Position numbers and translations under genes: made by a program | Source: WVWW01 sp041568335 | Lineage (GTDB): Bacteria > Acidobacteriota > Polarisedimenticolia > Polarisedimenticolales > Polarisedimenticolaceae | NCBI GenBank assembly: GCA_041568335.1 | Contig: JBFFZZ010000019.1 | Coordinates: 1-21,882, forward strand | Length of the DNA: 21,882 nucleotides | Direction: 5' to 3' | Shown here: piece after piece, positions 1-9,082 of the stretch | Position numbering within the stretch: the first letter of the stretch is position 1 | Layout: every line of letters starts with the position of its first letter | The notes under the pieces: generated by a model | Database searches by the model: none | The model's input: the letters and a program-made list of their open reading frames with translations, nothing else | What the model was told of the DNA's origin: nothing

Positions 1-699
1 GAGCGCGGTCATGTCCCCCATGAGCTGCGCGATGCCGAAGTCGGCGACCTTCGGCTCGCCCTCGTCGGTCACGAGGATGTTCGACGGCTTGAGATCGCGG
101 TGGATGATCCCCTTGTGGTGCGCGTGCTGCACACCACCGCAGATTCGCCGGAACAGACGGATACGGTCGTGCAGATCCAGGCAGTGCGCGTCGCAGTATT
201 CGGAAACCGGAGACCCGCGCACCAGTTCCATCACGAAGTACGGCTGCCCTGTCTCGGTCGCCCCGGCGTCGAACACCTGGGCGATGCAGGGATGCTCCAT
301 CAGCGCCAGGGTCTGACGCTCGGCCTCGAAACGAGCGATCGACTCGGTCCCGGTGAGGTTCGTGCGGACCAGCTTCAGGGCAACCGAACGACGCACCGGC
401 TCGGCCTGCTCGGCCTCGAAGACGACACCCATGCCGCCCTCGCCGAGCACCTCGGTCAGCCGGTAGGGACCGATGCGGCTACCGATCTCCGGACCGCCGG
501 TGGGAGGGGTGGCCCACGCCGGCACCTCGACGGAGTCGCCCTTCGCGTCGCGTTCGAGGAGCTGGTGGACGCGATCGCGGATCTCGCGATCGGCGCATTC
601 GCGCTCGAGGAAAGCCGGCCGTTCGTCCTCGGGTAGGTCGAGCGCCCGGTTGAAGAGATCCTCGACTCGGCGGAATCTCTCGGGCGTGTCCCTGCTCAC
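1..699 (-). CDS. Ser/Thr protein kinase, N-terminal part (runs off left edge)
   Basis: The first 233 residues of a eukaryote-like Ser/Thr kinase are present; the rest lies beyond base 1. Residues 1-80 are a charged helical region before the kinase domain, of the kind seen in many Acidobacteriota and Planctomycetes kinases. The kinase domain follows, with a glycine loop LGEGGMGVV near residues 85-93, the ATP-binding lysine K109 in VALKLV, the catalytic loop HRDLKPSN (D202, K204, N207) and the metal-binding DFG starting at D220. All key residues of an active kinase are seen. The start is GTG at 699: the same frame has an in-frame TAG at 720-718 and no other start codon between. An ATG at 711 is out of frame. 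The gene begins 18 bases after the hydroxybutyryl-CoA dehydrogenase stop and is probably co-transcribed with it. Substrates are unknown, and the C-terminal sensor or TPR region cannot be seen. Confidence 0.93.
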   Translation of the reverse strand, partial: MSRDTPERFRRVEDLFNRALDLPEDERPAFLERECADREIRDRVHQLLERDAKGDSVEVPAWATPPTGGPEIGSRIGPYRLTEVLGEGGMGVVFEAEQAEPVRRSVALKLVRTNLTGTESIARFEAERQTLALMEHPCIAQVFDAGATETGQPYFVMELVRGSPVSEYCDAHCLDLHDRIRLFRRICGGVQHAHHKGIIHRDLKPSNILVTDEGEPKVADFGIAQLMGDMTAL

Positions 700-717
700 C
701 CGCCAAGCATAGACCGC

Positions 718-1569
<852 letters not shown>

Positions 1570-1591
1570 GGCTCCTTCCTCGAATGCCGCC

Positions 1592-1620
1592 AGGATAGCA
1601 GTGGGGGAATCGTAGTCTAA
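1592..1620 (-). promoter_or_regulatory. Possible promoter for the 3-hydroxybutyryl-CoA dehydrogenase gene
   Basis: On the minus strand TATCCT (1597-1592), preceded by TGC, resembles an extended -10 element. TTAGAC (1620-1615) lies 17 bases upstream, in the -35 position, but matches the consensus poorly. It sits in the 90-base divergent gap, 22 bases before the ATG. This is a weak visual match only. Confidence 0.25.
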
Positions 1621-1648
1621 GGGGGATGGGTGGTACGTTGTGCCTTGC

Positions 1649-1658
1649 GGAGGTGATC
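1649..1658 (+). promoter_or_regulatory. Unusually complete Shine-Dalgarno sequence
   Basis: GGAGGTGATC is a 10-base match to the complement of the 16S rRNA 3' tail (GATCACCTCC). GGAGG ends 6 bases before the ATG at 1660, the ideal spacing. It fixes the start of the AidB-like dehydrogenase and predicts strong initiation. Confidence 0.85.
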
Positions 1659-1659
1659 C

Positions 1660-3369
1660 ATGACCCGACGCGAGGGATCCGACGCGGCGCGGGCGGACCT
1701 CGAGGCCTGGCGCGAGCACGTCTGGCGCGAGAAGTTCGCCGGCGACGACTTCTTTCGCCGGTTGCTGCGGCGTTACCTGGCCGACGGGTTCGATGAAGCC
1801 GAGCAACGGCTGAAACGGGTCGACCGGGTCACGGGCCGCGCGTTCGACGCGCTCGTGATGGAATCCAACCGTGACGAGAACCTGCCGACGGTTCGTCGTC
1901 ACGACGCCGACGGCCGCCGTGTCGAGGACGTCGTCTTTCATCCCGCCTACCACGAAGTGGGACGTGTGTTCTGGGCCAGCGGCGTGCTGGCGTTGTTGGA
2001 GACGCCGGGCTCCAACTTGCCGAGCGGAGCCCTGGCCTACCTGCTCGACCAGCACGGGGAAGCCGGGCACGGCTGCCCCGTGGCCTGCACCGCGGGCGCG
2101 ATCAAGCTGATCCAACGGTTGGGTGACGATGGGCAGCGCGAGCGCTACCTGCCTCTCTTGCTGGAAACGGACTACGACAGCCGCACTCACGCGGCACAGT
2201 TCGTGACCGAGCTGCAGGGCGGCTCGGACGTCGGGCTCAACGCGTGCCGCGCCGTGGCGGATCCGGGCCGGCCGGGTCGGTATCGAATCCACGGCGAGAA
2301 GTGGTTTTGCTCCGTCGCCGATGCCGGGTTGTTCGTGGTCAGCGCCCGGGTGGACGACGGTGCTACCGGCACCCGGGGGCTGGGGTTGTTCCTCGTCCCG
2401 CGCCTCGTCGACGGCGCGCCCAACGGGTTCACGCTGCGGCGTCTCAAGTACAAGCTCGGCACACGCTCGATGGCGACCGGCGAGATCGACTTCGACGGCG
2501 CGCTCGGTGAGGCCATCGGCCCCACGAAAGACGGCTTCAGGAACCTGGTCGAGATCCTGCTCGACACGTCGCGCGTCCACAACGCGCTGGCATCCTGCGG
2601 GTTGATGCGTCGCGCGTTCGTCGAAGCGCATGGCTTCGCGCTCCATCGACGCGCCTTTGGCCGGCCGATCATCGAGTTCCCGGCCGTAGCGGAGACCCTG
2701 GCCCGGATGAAGCTGCGCGCGACAGCGGGACTGGCGACGACGTTCCGCGTCCTGGAGATGAGCGACCGGGTCGAGACGGAGCCCGAGCCGGAGCAGGTCG
2801 CCGCACGCCGGATCGCGGTGATGATCAACAAGTACTGGACGGCACGGGCCGGAACGCGCACCGCACGCGACGCGATCGAGGTCCTCGGCGGCAACGGCAC
2901 GATCGAGGACTTCTCGGTGCTACCGCGCTTGTACCGCGACGCCATCGTCTACGAGAGCTGGGAAGGGACCCACAACACGCTGTGCGCCCAGGTGCTGAGA
3001 GACTTTGCGACGCGCGACCTGCACCGGCCGTGGCTCGGCTCGCTCGAGCGCGAGATCGAGCGTGCCCGCCATCCGCGGCTCGCCGACGAGGCGGCGGGGG
3101 TTCGCGAGCTGCACGCCGATCTTACGGAGCGGCTGGAGCGGTTGCTGACCGCCGACGAGGAGACCGCGGCCGCACACATCCGCCATGTCGTCGATCGCAT
3201 GTGTCGTGTGACGGACCGCGTCGCGCTCTTGACCCAGGCCGCGTGGGAGCTGGAAAAAGACCGCTCCTCGGCGACGCTCGAGGCGCTCCGGCTGCACCGT
3301 CTCATCGATCGCGACCCGCAGGATTGTCCCGAGGTCGCGGTCTTGTCGCGGAGGGCGATCGAAGCCTAG
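1660..3369 (+). CDS. AidB-like acyl-CoA dehydrogenase
   Basis: This 569-residue flavoprotein belongs to the large acyl-CoA dehydrogenase group that includes AidB, longer than the usual 380-residue enzymes. It is expected to carry out FAD-dependent alpha,beta-desaturation of an acyl-CoA. The motif QFVTELQGGSDVG (about residues 184-196) is the flavin and substrate loop that in AidB reads TEKQGGSDV. The middle beta domain follows (about 205-285), then the helical domain with RAGTRTARDAIEVLGGNG and IVYESWEGT. E435 in WEGT occupies the place of the catalytic base of medium-chain dehydrogenases, so the enzyme is probably active rather than a pure DNA-binding relative. The last 110 residues are an extra helical domain, as in AidB. 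The gene stands alone on the plus strand; its stop shares CTAG with the stop of the convergent racemase gene. The substrate cannot be named. A DNA-protection role is possible but not supported here. Confidence 0.9.
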   Translation: MTRREGSDAARADLEAWREHVWREKFAGDDFFRRLLRRYLADGFDEAEQRLKRVDRVTGRAFDALVMESNRDENLPTVRRHDADGRRVEDVVFHPAYHEVGRVFWASGVLALLETPGSNLPSGALAYLLDQHGEAGHGCPVACTAGAIKLIQRLGDDGQRERYLPLLLETDYDSRTHAAQFVTELQGGSDVGLNACRAVADPGRPGRYRIHGEKWFCSVADAGLFVVSARVDDGATGTRGLGLFLVPRLVDGAPNGFTLRRLKYKLGTRSMATGEIDFDGALGEAIGPTKDGFRNLVEILLDTSRVHNALASCGLMRRAFVEAHGFALHRRAFGRPIIEFPAVAETLARMKLRATAGLATTFRVLEMSDRVETEPEPEQVAARRIAVMINKYWTARAGTRTARDAIEVLGGNGTIEDFSVLPRLYRDAIVYESWEGTHNTLCAQVLRDFATRDLHRPWLGSLEREIERARHPRLADEAAGVRELHADLTERLERLLTADEETAAAHIRHVVDRMCRVTDRVALLTQAAWELEKDRSSATLEALRLHRLIDRDPQDCPEVAVLSRRAIEA

Positions 3370-4430
3370 TCCGTCTCGATCCCGAACTCGGCGAGGATCG
3401 ACGAGGTATGTTCCCCGAGCTCGGGCGTGCGGTGCTCGGCCGCACTTCCGAAGGACGGGAGGAACGCCTCAGGCCGGGATTCCGCGGCGACCTCGGCGAG
3501 CTCGGCGACGGGACTGACGGGCAGGCCTCGACCCGCGAGCCGCGCCAGCCAATGCTCTCGCGGTCGTGTCGCGAACACCTGTTCGACCTGCCGCGCGGCT
3601 TCCCGACCGGCAACGCCGCTGTCCAGACCAACGGCCGAGAGCGCGGGCAGACCGAGAAGCTCCACGAGTCGCGCCCAGAACTTCGGCTCGATGGCGCCCA
3701 CCGCGATCCGCTTCCCGTCCGCACACTCGTAAAACCGGTACGCGGGACAGGCTCCGGCGAGCAGCGTGTCGGCCATGCCGCCGCCACCGGCCGCGTGCTC
3801 CTCCAGGGCCAGGGCCAGGAATGGCGGACAACCGGCCGACAACGGCTGGTCGATCCAACCGCCGCGGCCGGATTCCGCGCGCCCCAACAGCGCCGCGAGG
3901 ATCGCGGAGGTCGCGAGCAGACCCGTCGCCACGTCGGCGACTTGAACACGGGGGACCCGCTCCCCGGGCAACAGCGACAACAGGCCCGAGGACGCGACCA
4001 GGTTGATGTCGTGGGCGACACGGTCGCCCGCTTCGAGACCGAAGCTCGACAGCGAGCAGATCGTGAGGCCCGGGTGAACCGAGAGCAGCTCGTCGAGATC
4101 CACGCCCCAGCTCTCGAGCGTGCCGGGGCGAAAGCTCTCGAGCAGGACGTCGGCTTCGCGCGCGAGAGAGCGCAGCGCGGCCGCATCCCCGGCCCGCTTC
4201 AGGTCGAGACACATCGACTCGGTGCCGCGGTATAGGGCACGGAAGGCGGCGCCGATACCGTCGACCCGGGGAACCGCGAAGCGCATCGGGTCGCCGACCT
4301 CCGGAGCCTCGACCTTGATGACCCGCGCCCCCAAGTCGGCCAGCATGCGTGCGGTGATCCCGCCGGGGAGCATGCGCGACACGTCGAGCACCGTCGTGCC
4401 GCGCAGCGGGTAGGGCGCGGGGCGCGTCAT
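3366..4430 (-). CDS. Alpha-methylacyl-CoA racemase (family III CoA-transferase fold)
   Basis: This 354-residue protein is of the CaiB/BaiF fold. Its motifs fit alpha-methylacyl-CoA racemase better than a CoA transferase: AHDINL with H140, D166 in QVADVATG, and E248 in VGAIEPKFW. These correspond to the His, Asp and Glu active-site residues known from Mycobacterium tuberculosis MCR (H126, D156, E241), though the H-D distance is four residues shorter. Racemases of this kind interconvert the (2R) and (2S) forms of 2-methylacyl-CoA so that S-specific dehydrogenases can act. The N-terminus carries the usual LDVSRMLPGG and IKVEAPEVGDPMR stretches. The ATG at 4430 overlaps the stop of the upstream acyl-CoA dehydrogenase (ATGA), so translation is coupled. 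It is the last gene of the fadI-fadJ-ACAD operon. A CoA transferase role remains possible. Confidence 0.82.
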   Translation of the reverse strand: MTRPAPYPLRGTTVLDVSRMLPGGITARMLADLGARVIKVEAPEVGDPMRFAVPRVDGIGAAFRALYRGTESMCLDLKRAGDAAALRSLAREADVLLESFRPGTLESWGVDLDELLSVHPGLTICSLSSFGLEAGDRVAHDINLVASSGLLSLLPGERVPRVQVADVATGLLATSAILAALLGRAESGRGGWIDQPLSAGCPPFLALALEEHAAGGGGMADTLLAGACPAYRFYECADGKRIAVGAIEPKFWARLVELLGLPALSAVGLDSGVAGREAARQVEQVFATRPREHWLARLAGRGLPVSPVAELAEVAAESRPEAFLPSFGSAAEHRTPELGEHTSSILAEFGIETD

Positions 4431-5584
4431 CCGGCGTCGCGATCGTCGATGAGCTGGCGGGAGATGATCTCGCGCATGATCTCCGACGTGCCCGCCGTGA
4501 TGGTGGCCGCGCGCGCATCGCGGTACAGGCGTGCCGCGGGGAACTCCTCCATGTAGCCGTAGCCGCCGTGAAACTGCAGGCACTCGTCGGCGACGCGCTT
4601 GCCGAGCTCGGTGGTGACGAGCTTGGCCATCGAGGCCTCCCGGACGGGCGAGCGGCCTTGCTGGAGCAACCAGGTGGCGTGGTACGTGAGCTGTCTCGCG
4701 GCCTCGAGCTCCGCGTCGAGGTCGGCGAGGCGGTGGCGCAACGCCTGATACCCGCTCAGCGCGGTGCCGAAGACTTCGCGTGATTTCATGTACCTCAGCG
4801 CCGTTTCGAGAGCGACCCGGGCACTGCCGACCGCGATGGCGGCCGCCGCGAGACGCTCGAGCTGGAACGCCTCCATCAGCATGGCGAAGCCGCGGCCCGG
4901 TTCGCCGATCAGTCGGCTTGCCGGGACGTGGACGTTCTCGAACACGATCTCCGCCGTGTCCGAGGCGTGCCAGCCCATTTTGCGGATCGGGCGGCGTGCG
5001 ATCCCCGGCGAGTCGGCGTCGACGACCAGCAGGCTGACGCCCGCGGCGCCCGCGCCTTCTCCCGTGCGGACGGCGACGGTGTAGAAGTCACCGCGGACAC
5101 CGTTGGTGATGAATGTCTTGGCTCCGTTGACGACGAAGTGCTCGCCGTCCCGTCGCGCCGAAGTGGACAGCGCGGCCACGTCGGAGCCGATGTCCGGTTC
5201 GGAGATCGCCAGCGCACCGATCTTCTCCCCTTGCGCCGACGGCACGACGTAGCGGCGTATCAGCTCGTCGGAGCCGTGGAGCAGGATGTGCGGTGTGGCC
5301 ATGAACTGTTGCACCGAGACCGCCGCGCAGAAGCCACCCATCATCGACCGGGGCAGCTCTTCCAGGAAGGCGATCCCGAAGAACAGGTCACCCCCGCTGC
5401 CGCCAAGGGCCTCGGGTACGGTGATGCCGAGGAAACCGCTTTCGCCCATCTTGCGGAAGATCTCACGTGGGATGGCGCCGGCGGCTTCCCACTCGTCGGC
5501 GTGAGGCGCCACCTCGGTAACGATGAAACGACGGACGACGTCGCGGAACGTCTCGTGCTCCTTCGTGAAGTAGACCGACGCCAT
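4427..5584 (-). CDS. Acyl-CoA dehydrogenase, isovaleryl/long-chain active-site type
   Basis: This 385-residue, full-length FAD enzyme carries out the first step of beta-oxidation, the desaturation of acyl-CoA. It has the helical N-domain (1-120), the beta domain with ALAISEPDIGSDVAAL and FITNG (about 125-215), and the C-terminal helical domain with QFHGGYGYMEEFPAARLYRD. The residue in the medium-chain catalytic position is Ala364 (ITAGTSEI instead of YEGT). The base is instead likely E243 in QLERL, the helix-G position used by isovaleryl-CoA and long-chain dehydrogenases. That type accepts branched or long chains, which fits the racemase gene that follows and overlaps by 4 bases. The ATG at 5584 lies 9 bases after the fadJ stop, and the ribosome site GAGGGAAG overlaps that stop. 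The exact chain length used is unknown. Confidence 0.93.
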   Translation of the reverse strand: MASVYFTKEHETFRDVVRRFIVTEVAPHADEWEAAGAIPREIFRKMGESGFLGITVPEALGGSGGDLFFGIAFLEELPRSMMGGFCAAVSVQQFMATPHILLHGSDELIRRYVVPSAQGEKIGALAISEPDIGSDVAALSTSARRDGEHFVVNGAKTFITNGVRGDFYTVAVRTGEGAGAAGVSLLVVDADSPGIARRPIRKMGWHASDTAEIVFENVHVPASRLIGEPGRGFAMLMEAFQLERLAAAAIAVGSARVALETALRYMKSREVFGTALSGYQALRHRLADLDAELEAARQLTYHATWLLQQGRSPVREASMAKLVTTELGKRVADECLQFHGGYGYMEEFPAARLYRDARAATITAGTSEIMREIISRQLIDDRDAG

Positions 5585-5593
5585 GGACTTCCC

Positions 5594-7690
5594 TCAATAA
5601 AAGCGGTCGTTGGCGCGAGCCATGTCGACGAGCAGCGGGGCCGGCTCGAAACGTGGCCCGTGGATGTCACGCAGCCGCTTCATCGTATCGACCAGCTCGC
5701 GCGTTCCGACGGCATCGACACAGCGAAACGGGCCGCCGCGGAACGGCGGAAAACCGAGGCCCAGGATCGCGGCGACGTCCCCGTCCGCCGCCGAGCCGAT
5801 GATCTCCTCCTGCAGGCAGTAGACCGCTTCGTTGACCATCAAGAGACTTGCCCGCAGGGCCGTTTCATCGCTCGCGACGGGTTTGCGCGGCGCATCGCCC
5901 AACACGGAGTAGACCGCCTCGTTGACCGTTTTCTTTTTCCCGTCATAACGATAAAAACCGCGTTTGTTCTTGCGGCCTGCGTAACCCGCTTCGTGCAGGC
6001 GCGTGAACGCAGCGGTGCCGGAGAGGCCGCGGTCGGCGTAGAGCCGGCCGAAATTGCGCGCCACATGCGCGACGACGTCGATACCGACTTCATCCAGCAG
6101 CGCCAGCGGGCCGACCGGGAAACCGTAATCGAGCAACGCGGCGTCCACCTCACGCACAGCGGCTCCCTCCTCGACCAGCATCGTTGCTTCGGCCAGGTAG
6201 GGCGCGAGGATTCGCGACGTGTAGAAGCCGGGGCCGTCGCGGACGACGACCACCGTCTTGCCCTGTCGGATCGCGAACGACCGCGCGGTGGCGATCGCCC
6301 AGTCGGCGGTGTCCGGCGCCACGACCAGCTCGAGCAACGGCATCTTCGGGACCGGCGAGAAGTAGTGCATGCCGATCACGCGCTCGGGATGTCTGGCTGC
6401 CTCGGCGATCGATGCGATCGGGAGCGCCGACGTGTTCGAGGCGAAGACGGTGTCGGACGAGATGTGCTCCTCGGCGGCGGCGAGGATCTTGCGCTTCAGC
6501 TCCAGCTCCTCGAAGACGGCTTCGATGATCAGGTCCGTCCCGGCGAGCTCGGCGTCCGACGTGGTCAGCTGCAGCCGGGCCATCCGGCGATCGCGTTCGA
6601 AGCGGGTGAGCGATCGTCGGCGCACGCGCTTGGACAGGTCGTCGTGGACTTGCCTGGCGCAGCGCGCGAGGACATCGTCGCTGATGTCTTTGACCGTCAC
6701 CGGTACGTGGCCCACCGATACCTGCGCGATGCCCGCTCCCATGAACCCACCGCCGAGAATTCCCAGCCGTCGCACCGCACGAGGGTCGGGTCCTTCGAGC
6801 GGTTTTTTCAGTGCCGTCATCGACTCGAACAGCCGGATCAGGTTCTTCGCCTCCGGGCCCGCCACCAGCTTGCCGAACAGCTCGGCCTCGCGGGCCAGTC
6901 CGGCGTCGAAGCCGCGTGCCATGCCGGTCTGGACGCACTCGAGGATCGAGAAGGGCGCCGGGTAAAGACCGCGTGTCTTGGCCCGCACTCCGGCTTCCGC
7001 CCGACGGAAGACGATGCCGCGGCCCGGGGTGGTTTCCAGCAGACGCGTCAGCGGCGAGCGCTTGACGCGGCGCGGCGCGAGTGTGCCGTCGGCGAGCCTG
7101 AGCGCCGCCTGGACCGCGGTCTCGGTCAGACCGCCGGGGGAGGTCAGCGCATCGACCAGCCCCAGCCGGTAGGCCTGTCTCGCGCGCAGCCGCCGACCGG
7201 TGAGCAGCAGCGGAAGCGCCTGCGGCAACCCGATCAGACGCGGCAGCCGTTGCGTGCCCGTCGCCGCGGGCAGCAGGCCCAGCTGCACTTCCGGGAAGCC
7301 GAGCACCGTCTTGGGATCGTCGGCGGCCAACCGGTAGTGGCAGGACAGGGCGACTTCGAGCCCGCCACCGAGCGCGGGTCCGTGAATCGCGGCGACGAAC
7401 GGTTTGTGCGACGCGTGGATCCGCACCAGCAGGGCCTGCGCGGCGGCCAGCAGCGCCGCGCCTTCCTCTGCACTGTCGATCCGGACCAGCTGTTTGAGAT
7501 CGGCTCCGGCGATGAAGGTACCCGGCTTGGCGCTGGCGAGGACACAGGCTCGAATCGAGCCATCGGACTCGATCCGCTCGAAGATCGGTGTGAACTCGGC
7601 GAACAGCTCGCGCGACAAGACGTTGACCGGGCTGTCCGGAGTGTCGAAGTAGACGACTGCAACGCCGTCGGGCCGCACCTCGAGTCTCAC
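5594..7690 (-). CDS. fadJ: Fatty acid oxidation complex alpha subunit (enoyl-CoA hydratase / 3-hydroxyacyl-CoA dehydrogenase)
   Basis: This 698-residue bifunctional enzyme hydrates trans-2-enoyl-CoA and then oxidises the L-3-hydroxy product with NAD+. The N-terminal hydratase domain has GTFIAGADLKQL, the glutamates E112 (GGGLEVAL) and E134 (FPEVQLGLLP). The stretch DDPKTVLGFPEVQLGLL and the 22-residue spacing match FadJ rather than FadB. The NAD-binding motif GGGFMGAG begins at residue 313. The dehydrogenase pair is H442 (GMHYFSPV) and E454. The C-terminal domain has GFPPFRGGPF. The start is GTG at 7690, overlapping the fadI stop as GTGA and preceded by AAAGGA. The open frame extends to 7792, but that part lies over fadI. 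The order fadI-fadJ is that of E. coli. It should form a complex with the thiolase in the cytoplasm. Confidence 0.93.
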   Translation of the reverse strand: MRLEVRPDGVAVVYFDTPDSPVNVLSRELFAEFTPIFERIESDGSIRACVLASAKPGTFIAGADLKQLVRIDSAEEGAALLAAAQALLVRIHASHKPFVAAIHGPALGGGLEVALSCHYRLAADDPKTVLGFPEVQLGLLPAATGTQRLPRLIGLPQALPLLLTGRRLRARQAYRLGLVDALTSPGGLTETAVQAALRLADGTLAPRRVKRSPLTRLLETTPGRGIVFRRAEAGVRAKTRGLYPAPFSILECVQTGMARGFDAGLAREAELFGKLVAGPEAKNLIRLFESMTALKKPLEGPDPRAVRRLGILGGGFMGAGIAQVSVGHVPVTVKDISDDVLARCARQVHDDLSKRVRRRSLTRFERDRRMARLQLTTSDAELAGTDLIIEAVFEELELKRKILAAAEEHISSDTVFASNTSALPIASIAEAARHPERVIGMHYFSPVPKMPLLELVVAPDTADWAIATARSFAIRQGKTVVVVRDGPGFYTSRILAPYLAEATMLVEEGAAVREVDAALLDYGFPVGPLALLDEVGIDVVAHVARNFGRLYADRGLSGTAAFTRLHEAGYAGRKNKRGFYRYDGKKKTVNEAVYSVLGDAPRKPVASDETALRASLLMVNEAVYCLQEEIIGSAADGDVAAILGLGFPPFRGGPFRCVDAVGTRELVDTMKRLRDIHGPRFEPAPLLVDMARANDRFY

Positions 7691-8964
7691 GCCGTCATCC
7701 TTTCCAACACGATCCCGTAACCCAGCCCGCCCGATGCGCACGCGGCGACGATCCCGTAGCGGCCGTTCTCCTGCTCGAGTCGCCGGCAGCACGTCGTGAC
7801 GAGACGCCCGCCGGTGGCGCCGAAGGGGTGACCCACGGAGAGAGAGCCGCCCCAGAGGTTCATCTTGTCCACATCGATCGCGCCGACGGCCGTCTCCTGC
7901 TCGAGCACCTTGAGCACCGCCAGCACCTGGCCGGCAAACGCCTCGTGCAGCTCGATGACATCCATGTCGCCGAGCGTCAGACCCGCCCCCTGCAGCACCC
8001 TGGGGATCGCGAGCGCCGGTCCGAGCAACAATTCCTCGAGCGGATCCATGGCGACCAGGCAGGCGTGCACGACCGAGGCCAGCGGCCGGATGCCGAGCTC
8101 GCGTGCCCTGGTGTCACTCATCAACAGGACGGCGGACGCGCCATCGGTGAGGTACGAGCTGTTGCCGGCGGTGATCGATCCGAACTCGCGGTCGAAGGCC
8201 GGCCGCAGCTTGGCCAGCTTCGCGACGGAGGTGTCCCCACGGATGCCGTTGTCGGCGGACAGCGGCTCGAACTTCGGTGGCACACGGGTCGTGACGATCT
8301 GTTCGGCGAGCCAGCCCTGCTCGGTGGCGTGGGCGGCACGATGGTGCGACCTCTCGGCGTAGCGATCCTGGGCTTCACGTGTGATGCCCAGCCGCTTGGC
8401 CAATCGCTCGGCGTTCTGTCCCATCGTCAACTCCGTCGAGAAGTCGGCGATCGGCGGAACGTCCGGAGCCAGATCGCGCAGCCGGAGCCCGCGCGCCAGC
8501 TTGAGCCAGCCGCCGATACCCTTGACCTTCCGGCCCGCGATCATCCGTTTGCGCAACGAACGGCTGAAGCGGATCGGCGCGTCGGACAGCAGCTCCGTCC
8601 CGCCGGCGATGGCGACCTCGGCCACGCCCGTGGCGATCGCGTTCGCCGCATCCTGGAACGCGACGTTGGCGGAGACACAGGCGGCGGTAACGGTGTATGC
8701 CGGGCAGGCGGCGGGGAGTCCCGCGGCGAGGCCGCACTCGCGGGCGACGTTGCTGGTCTTGGGCTCCATGATCACCGTACCCAGCACCAGCAGCTCGATC
8801 AGCCCCGGGTCCAGCCGGTTGCGATGAAGGAGTCCGGCGATCGCCGTTCGGCCCAGGTCGTACGACGTCAGGTCACGGAAATCGGTGCCCGAGCGCAGGA
8901 ACGGTGTGCGACATCCGTCGATGACGACGACCTTGCGTGGCGATACGGCCTGACCGGTGGGCAT
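7687..8964 (-). CDS. fadI: 3-ketoacyl-CoA thiolase (beta subunit of fatty acid oxidation complex)
   Basis: This 425-residue degradative thiolase cleaves 3-oxoacyl-CoA with CoA into acetyl-CoA and a shortened acyl-CoA. The acyl-accepting cysteine is C96 (TAACVSAN). H340 (HEAF), H379 (VGHPFGATGGR) and C409 (ACASGG) complete the active site. The stretches DLAPDVPPIADFSTELTMG and DNGIRGDTS follow the FadI pattern, and the length is near FadI (about 436). The ATG at 8964 is preceded by GGAAGG at a spacing of about 8 bases. It is the first gene of a four-gene minus-strand operon ending in the racemase. The 118-base gap to the divergent kinase should hold its promoter, but I see no convincing -35/-10 pair; only TAAGAT at 8991-8986 resembles a -10. 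Confidence 0.93.
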   Translation of the reverse strand: MPTGQAVSPRKVVVIDGCRTPFLRSGTDFRDLTSYDLGRTAIAGLLHRNRLDPGLIELLVLGTVIMEPKTSNVARECGLAAGLPAACPAYTVTAACVSANVAFQDAANAIATGVAEVAIAGGTELLSDAPIRFSRSLRKRMIAGRKVKGIGGWLKLARGLRLRDLAPDVPPIADFSTELTMGQNAERLAKRLGITREAQDRYAERSHHRAAHATEQGWLAEQIVTTRVPPKFEPLSADNGIRGDTSVAKLAKLRPAFDREFGSITAGNSSYLTDGASAVLLMSDTRARELGIRPLASVVHACLVAMDPLEELLLGPALAIPRVLQGAGLTLGDMDVIELHEAFAGQVLAVLKVLEQETAVGAIDVDKMNLWGGSLSVGHPFGATGGRLVTTCCRRLEQENGRYGIVAACASGGLGYGIVLERMTA

Positions 8965-9082
8965 CGTTGAAGCCTTCCGGGCCGAATCTTAACGCGCGTC
9001 ATAGGGGAAGATCGAGTACGGGTTCGTGTCGGGGCTGGAGTAAACTCGGTGGGCGGAACGGGCGAATCCCGCAGGGGGGCCG

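Noticed and set aside
1570..2646. Upstream extension of the 3-hydroxybutyryl-CoA dehydrogenase frame
   Set aside because: The family N-terminus and a strong ribosome site place the start at 1569; the extension is antisense to the AidB-like gene.
3366..4430. Formyl-CoA or carnitine CoA transferase as the name for this gene
   Set aside because: The HDIN, VADV and GAIEPKFW motifs with His, Asp and Glu fit the racemase branch better; kept only as an alternative.
5594..7690. Naming this gene fadB
   Set aside because: DDPKTVLGFPEVQLGLLP, the 22-residue spacing of the two glutamates and the FadI-type partner indicate FadJ.
4928..7720. A 930-codon open frame on the plus strand
   Set aside because: It lies antisense to fadJ and the acyl-CoA dehydrogenase, its residues are dominated by Arg, Gln, Asp and His, and no domain is visible. 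Such shadows are normal in GC-rich DNA.
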